Below the pieces are notes generated by a model. That model did not search any database. It saw only the letters and a list, made by a program, of their open reading frames with translations, and was not told the DNA's origin. A program made the translations under genes and the position numbers. A stretch of 64,000 bases of DNA from Theobroma cacao (Eukaryota > Streptophyta > Magnoliopsida > Malvales > Malvaceae), in assembly GCF_000208745.1 (NCBI RefSeq), contig NC_030854.1, forward strand, positions 11,419,467 through 11,483,466, given 5' to 3'. Positions 60,061 to 64,000 of the stretch are shown here, in pieces (the first letter of the stretch is position 1; every line of letters starts with the position of its first letter).

Positions 60061-60993
60061 AGTATTGGAATATGGGTTGTTCTGCTATCTGTTAAAGTTC
60101 CCCACAAACTAGACTGATTCAGAATTGTATGGACATTGATCATTTGAATGGCCATCCCCACACATCTCACAAATTGAATTTTGAACTACATGAACTCTCA
60201 GTGTGTCAATCTTCTTGGACAGTGTAGCCACTTACACAGCTAAGTTGTTCATTGCATCAATTTCATAGGCTTTACCAGCTTTTCTCGAACCGGACCTTTC
60301 TAAAGGCCATTGATAATTATTTGAAGACATCTCTTCCAACAAATTATAAGCATTTGCCACATTCTTACTCATCAATGCCCCACTAACAGCAGCATCAATT
60401 GTGGTTTTAATTGACCCAATCAACCCATTGTAGAATGTCTGAACTTGCAGCCAATCAGGAAGCCCATGATGTGGGCATCTTCGCAGTAGTTCTTTAAACC
60501 TCTCCCAAGCTTCATACAAGGACTCCCCATCAAATTGTGTGAAGGAGGTGATATCGTTCCTCAACTTTGCAGTCTTTGCAAGTGGAAAGAACTTTGTGAG
60601 AAAATTTTGAGCCAATTCCTTCCATGAAGTGATAGACCCATTAGGCATTGAATTAAGCCAGCTTTTTACTTTATCCCTCAGAGAGAATGGAAACAGTCTC
60701 AATCTAATAGCATCATCAGTTACTCCATTGTATTTAAAAGTATCGTAAATCTCTACGAAATTTACTAAATGAGCATTAGGATCATCACTGGGTAACCCAC
60801 CAAACTGGACTGAAGACTAAATCATCTGAATATAAGCTTGTTTAATTTCAAAATTATTCGCATTGATGGAAGGTCTCCTAATGCTTTGGTGCAAACCTTG
60901 CAACAAAGTAACTGCATAATCTCGCAATGCTCTATTTGCTTCAGGAACCACATTAATGGCATTATTACCATTATTAATGTTATCCTCAGCCAT
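60061..60993 (-). pseudogene. gag: Athila gag, N-terminal half, inverted
   Basis: On the minus strand, from Met at 60993 (MAEDNINNGNN): EANRALRDYAVTLLQG, a stop at 60817-60819, FSLRDKVKSWLNS, SWKELAQNFLTKFFP, GESLYEAWERFKELLRRCPHHG and FYNGL, the Athila capsid-like (retrotrans_gag) region. After a stop at 60232-60234 comes SKKIDTL and a zinc knuckle CEMCGDGHSNDQC (60133-60171). It ends at 60061 within NNPYSNT, at the same 15-bp sequence with which the plus-strand gag half begins at 41696. It is otherwise in one frame with only two stops, both explainable as CAA/CAG changes. Confidence 0.9.
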
Positions 60994-61033
60994 TGTTTGA
61001 GGATTAATGCTAAGGTTTTTGTGATTTCTTTCA

Positions 61034-61820
61034 ACATCTAAGCTCATTTAAGGTAAATTTAGAGGATTTATGCATTTCTAGCTTAGTTTAGAGAAAGAAA
61101 GTAGCTATAGTCAAAAGCGAATAGATTTCAAAAGTTGCTTGATTAATTGGTCTAAGATAATTAGTCTAGAAATTGATTGTTATGAATGTTGTATGATAGG
61201 AACCCTTGAAAACACACTAGATTACACAGAATTGGGGTTGTAATCTAGCTTCCTATAAGATAAGTGGTTTCACCAATTTCAAAACTATTTTGATAAGTAA
61301 AGTTGAAGCATGATTTGAGGATTATTGGTGAATGTAATTTTCTACAAATATTTATGAATTGAAAATTTATTTGTGGATGAGGAAAGTATTTTAAAATTCG
61401 TTTTCAACCTATTGTGTACGTAAATATGATATTTTGTATTACTTTTCAACAAGGGGAGACAAGCATCTTATGTTTGAGTCCACTTGATTAATCCGATCTT
61501 CAAACTAGTGTGGGTATGAGATATGATTTATGATTAATGCATGAATGTATGAGGTGTATACTAGATATTCTGAGGCATGAAATGTGTGATGGCTTGTATC
61601 CTGATTTTCATCTAAAGATATTATGTTTATGAATATGATGTGTTTTCCATATAGTACATGAGATGTTTGAGGAAGCATGATAAATGTTATGAGATAATGT
61701 ATGTAACACTTGTTTTACATATGATATGATGAAAGAGTAGGCATGAGGAAATGCCATAAGATGTGTATATGATCTGAAATTTGATGGAATTGGATCTAAG
61801 TGGATTGATGTGATTGTGTA
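61034..61820 (+). mobile_element. Fragment of LTR family C
   Basis: From 'taagctcatttaaggtaa' on, this matches the middle of LTR C (about 11027-11950 in copy 1). It includes the 'ggaacccttgaaaacac' and 'tcaacaaggggagacaagc' blocks and the degenerate 'atgatgtgttttccatat' array. Both ends are missing. It joins an Athila gag on the left, about 40 bp upstream of the gag start codon, and LTR family B on the right. Confidence 0.65.
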
Positions 61821-62951
61821 TGTAACACCCCGTAACCTCGTATAAGAGCCAATAAAACCTTATTGATAAGACGAAGGGTCAATTGACGTAAATCTAAGTG
61901 CCAAAGAGCGGTGATCAGTGAAAGGAATATTTTAGAACAAAATATTCCACACACGAGAAAGTAATAATTAAATAATAATATTTTTTATTGAGGATGAATT
62001 TGCGAGAAGGCAATTTGGAAGTGAATTGGAGCCAAGTAAGACACTTTGAGACCCGAGGAGACAAATGGAGAAATTTATAATAAAATAATATTTTATTAAT
62101 AAAATAATATTAAAATATTAATATTTTATTTGTTGTCGAAATTAGCAATGAAGGAGGATTATATCACTAATCTAAGTGGGGGAGAAGAAATAAGAAAGAA
62201 TTTCGAAGAAAAATGACATAAGTGGGGCTTGCGTGCCTTTAGTTAGTAAAGCAAGAGTGGGTAAGTATATATTTAAATATTATGGTGACATTTTGGTGTA
62301 GTGCAAATTTTATATTTTATTTGTACAAGTATAAAGGAAGAAAGATAGAAGGAAATTGGAATTTAAAAGAAATGATTGAAGGACCAAATTGTAAAGGATG
62401 AAAAGCATGGAAGGTCGAATGGTAAATAAGGAAACGTTGAGGACTTATGTGCAATTACAATATTTGAAGATAAATTGAAATTAACTAACTAAGGAAAGTT
62501 AGATTATGTAGGATAATGAGATGTGCATGTAAATTCACTATTACATGCAAATAATAGCATATAAAAAGAAGAAAGTTAGTGGGGAACATGTGGGACCCCC
62601 ACCATGTGAAGTAAAAGGAAAGATAGGCCTAAATCTATTTGCATGTAAAGAGATTGGTGCATTAGGTGGCCAAATAAGAAAAGAAAGATGTGAGATGCAC
62701 GTGACTTAAATAGATTAATGAATGACTAAATAAAATATAAAATAAAGGTGGTGCATGAAATAAATAATGAAAAAAGAAAAAAATGAAAGAGTGAAAGTGG
62801 CGGATGGAGAAGTTTAGTGAGGATAGATAATGGGCCAATGAACAAAGAAGGAAATTGGTGCATGAAGAACCGTTGGTTGGTAAAATGGCCAAATGAAAAC
62901 AAAAAGAGAATGTGTGCATGTATTGTGATTGGTTAAATGGGTGGCCGTATA
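61821..62951 (+). mobile_element. LTR family B, 5' part
   Basis: It starts TGTAACACCCCGTAACC. It matches the reverse copy at 3514-5152 (for example 'ggggaacatgtgggac' near 62580 and the 'aataatattttattaat' block near 62090). The match stops at GTGGCCGTATA (about 62950), where the other copy continues into its TATA box. An Athila-type LTR begins there. No gene; small frames are not conserved. Confidence 0.65.
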
Positions 62952-64000
62952 TGTGAAACCTCGACCTTCACAAACGTGTAACTAGAGGTAGAACTTATGC
63001 TTAAAGGTTTAATTTGAGCTAATGATGCTAGTTTTATGTTACTTATAATTATTTTATGTCGTTATAGGAGTAGGATTAAAAAGTGATTTCAATTGGTGAA
63101 GAAAGGTGCATAATGGGTTATTGCTCTATTTACATATATTTTGGTTTTTCAAGCATATCTCCCACTACAGAAGTCCAAATAACATGAAGTTTAGACCATT
63201 AGAAAGATAAGAGGCAGGGCTACACCTTTTATGTTTACTAATTTGCCCAATTTTAATGGGAAGGTGGTCAAAATTTTTATCGAAGTGAAAGTACTGTGCC
63301 AAAAGAACAGATTTGGATAGAACATTTGAGCGCCGCAAAGCTGAAAATTGAGAGCCACAGCCCTCACCATAATTTCAAAAAATAACAAGCTTAAGGGATT
63401 TTTGAAGCTAGGGCTTTTGAGGGCGACTTAAGAGACCTCTTTTAGAGGATTTTGGACCTTTTCCCAACGTCAAAAGAGTAAAAAGATTGCACAAGAAAAG
63501 GAGGAAAACAAATGGCCTTGTTAAGGGCATTATTGTAATTGCATGAAAAGTTAAATATGCTTCAACTATAAATATCTACTCTCCAGCAGCCTTTTTCATT
63601 TTTTTTCCAATAGCTTCTTATTCCCATCTTTCTCTTCATCTCACGTTTCTTCATCCTCCATGGGAGTTCTCTTCAAGCTTCCATAACTCTCTCAAGTTAG
63701 TCTCAAATTTCATGATTTTGTGCACCATTTCACAAGCCCTTTGTGCTTTTTTACTCTTTCACCTTAAAAACCCTCCAAAGTCTTAAACTAATACTTTCTC
63801 TCACTAGCTAGGTGTTTTAGAGAGAGAAAGAAAGACTTTCTATAATAGTTTGGAAATTCTTGAAGAGGAATCCAATTACAAATCTAGCAAGGTGAGTATT
63901 GAAATTGAGTTGATATTTTTAGTTGTTGAGAATGGCTGGTGGTTAAATCTGTGAGTGTTTTGTAGTTAAGGTGATTTATTCATTTTAGTGTGATTAGAAT
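62952..64000 (+). mobile_element. Athila-type LTR or related LTR, running off the window
   Basis: It starts TGTGAAACCTCGACC. The part 63010-63300 follows the Athila LTR text (catatctcccactacagaagtcc, then gaccattagaaagataagagg). GC-rich 'gagcgccgcaaagctgaaa' words follow at about 63327. A TATAAATA box lies at 63567-63574, then CT-rich leader-like DNA and a possible splice donor AAGGTGAGTA near 63889. The right end is outside the window. Whether the part after 63540 belongs to the same LTR is unclear. Confidence 0.5.
63567..63574 (+). promoter_or_regulatory. TATA box of the last LTR
   Basis: TATAAATA, followed about 30 bp downstream by a CT-rich stretch that suits a plant transcription start and leader. 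Position and motif only. Confidence 0.45.

Noticed and set aside
1..64000. Host genes, tRNA or rRNA genes
   Set aside because: I looked on both strands for conserved non-transposon proteins and for tRNA-like cloverleafs and found none. All identified coding segments belong to retroelements. A tRNA scan and protein search would be needed to exclude short or decayed ones.

Overview
This window is plant nuclear DNA made up almost wholly of LTR retrotransposons. Every protein fragment I could identify is retroelement gag, protease, reverse transcriptase (RT), RNase H, integrase (IN), chromodomain, or the downstream ORF of Athila elements. I found no host gene, tRNA, rRNA or CRISPR. The DNA is AT-rich. 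Athila (Ty3/gypsy), Tekay/Del-like chromovirus, Ty1/copia and many 2.7-3.6 kb LTRs together suggest the repeat-rich part of a flowering plant, probably a eudicot. The species cannot be named from sequence alone.

Left part (1-5663): the 3' end of a chromovirus-like element with its LTR (822-3513), a reverse-oriented LTR of a second family (3514-5152, called B), and the 3' end of an Athila-like element.

Central nest (5664-38632): a deep insertion stack, read from outside in. An Athila-type LTR (D) is split by a long LTR (C, copy 2, 5693-33529). That is split by a deleted Athila element (about 7770-32193). That is split by a second solo C LTR (10051-28845, target-site duplication (TSD) ACAAG). 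That is split by a minus-strand chromovirus with two 2994-bp LTRs (12052-27560). The chromovirus carries two solo LTRs, one in pol (17316-20157, TSD ATAAG) and one in its 5' LTR (24180-26992, TSD TAATT). A further solo LTR (34072-37701, TSD TTAGG) interrupts the right part of D.

Right part (38633-60060): a truncated Athila-type LTR, the start of a Ty1/copia element (LTR end, primer site, broken gag), then a large plus-strand Athila element starting in mid-gag. Its protease, RT, RNase H, IN and downstream ORF are readable but broken by stops. Three solo LTRs interrupt it: 45585-48580 (TSD AACAC), 48901-51902 (weak TSD) and 52556-55503 (TSD CTTCT). Its 3' LTR is 58621-60060.

End (60061-64000): the missing N-terminal half of an Athila gag lies on the opposite strand, directly against the 3' LTR end. 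It is followed by fragments of LTR families C and B and an Athila-type LTR. All elements look inactive. The main interest is structural: the nest with verifiable TSDs, the split and inverted gag, LTR families that share one half but not the other, and conserved hairpin and palindrome motifs in the LTRs. I saw no new functional system.
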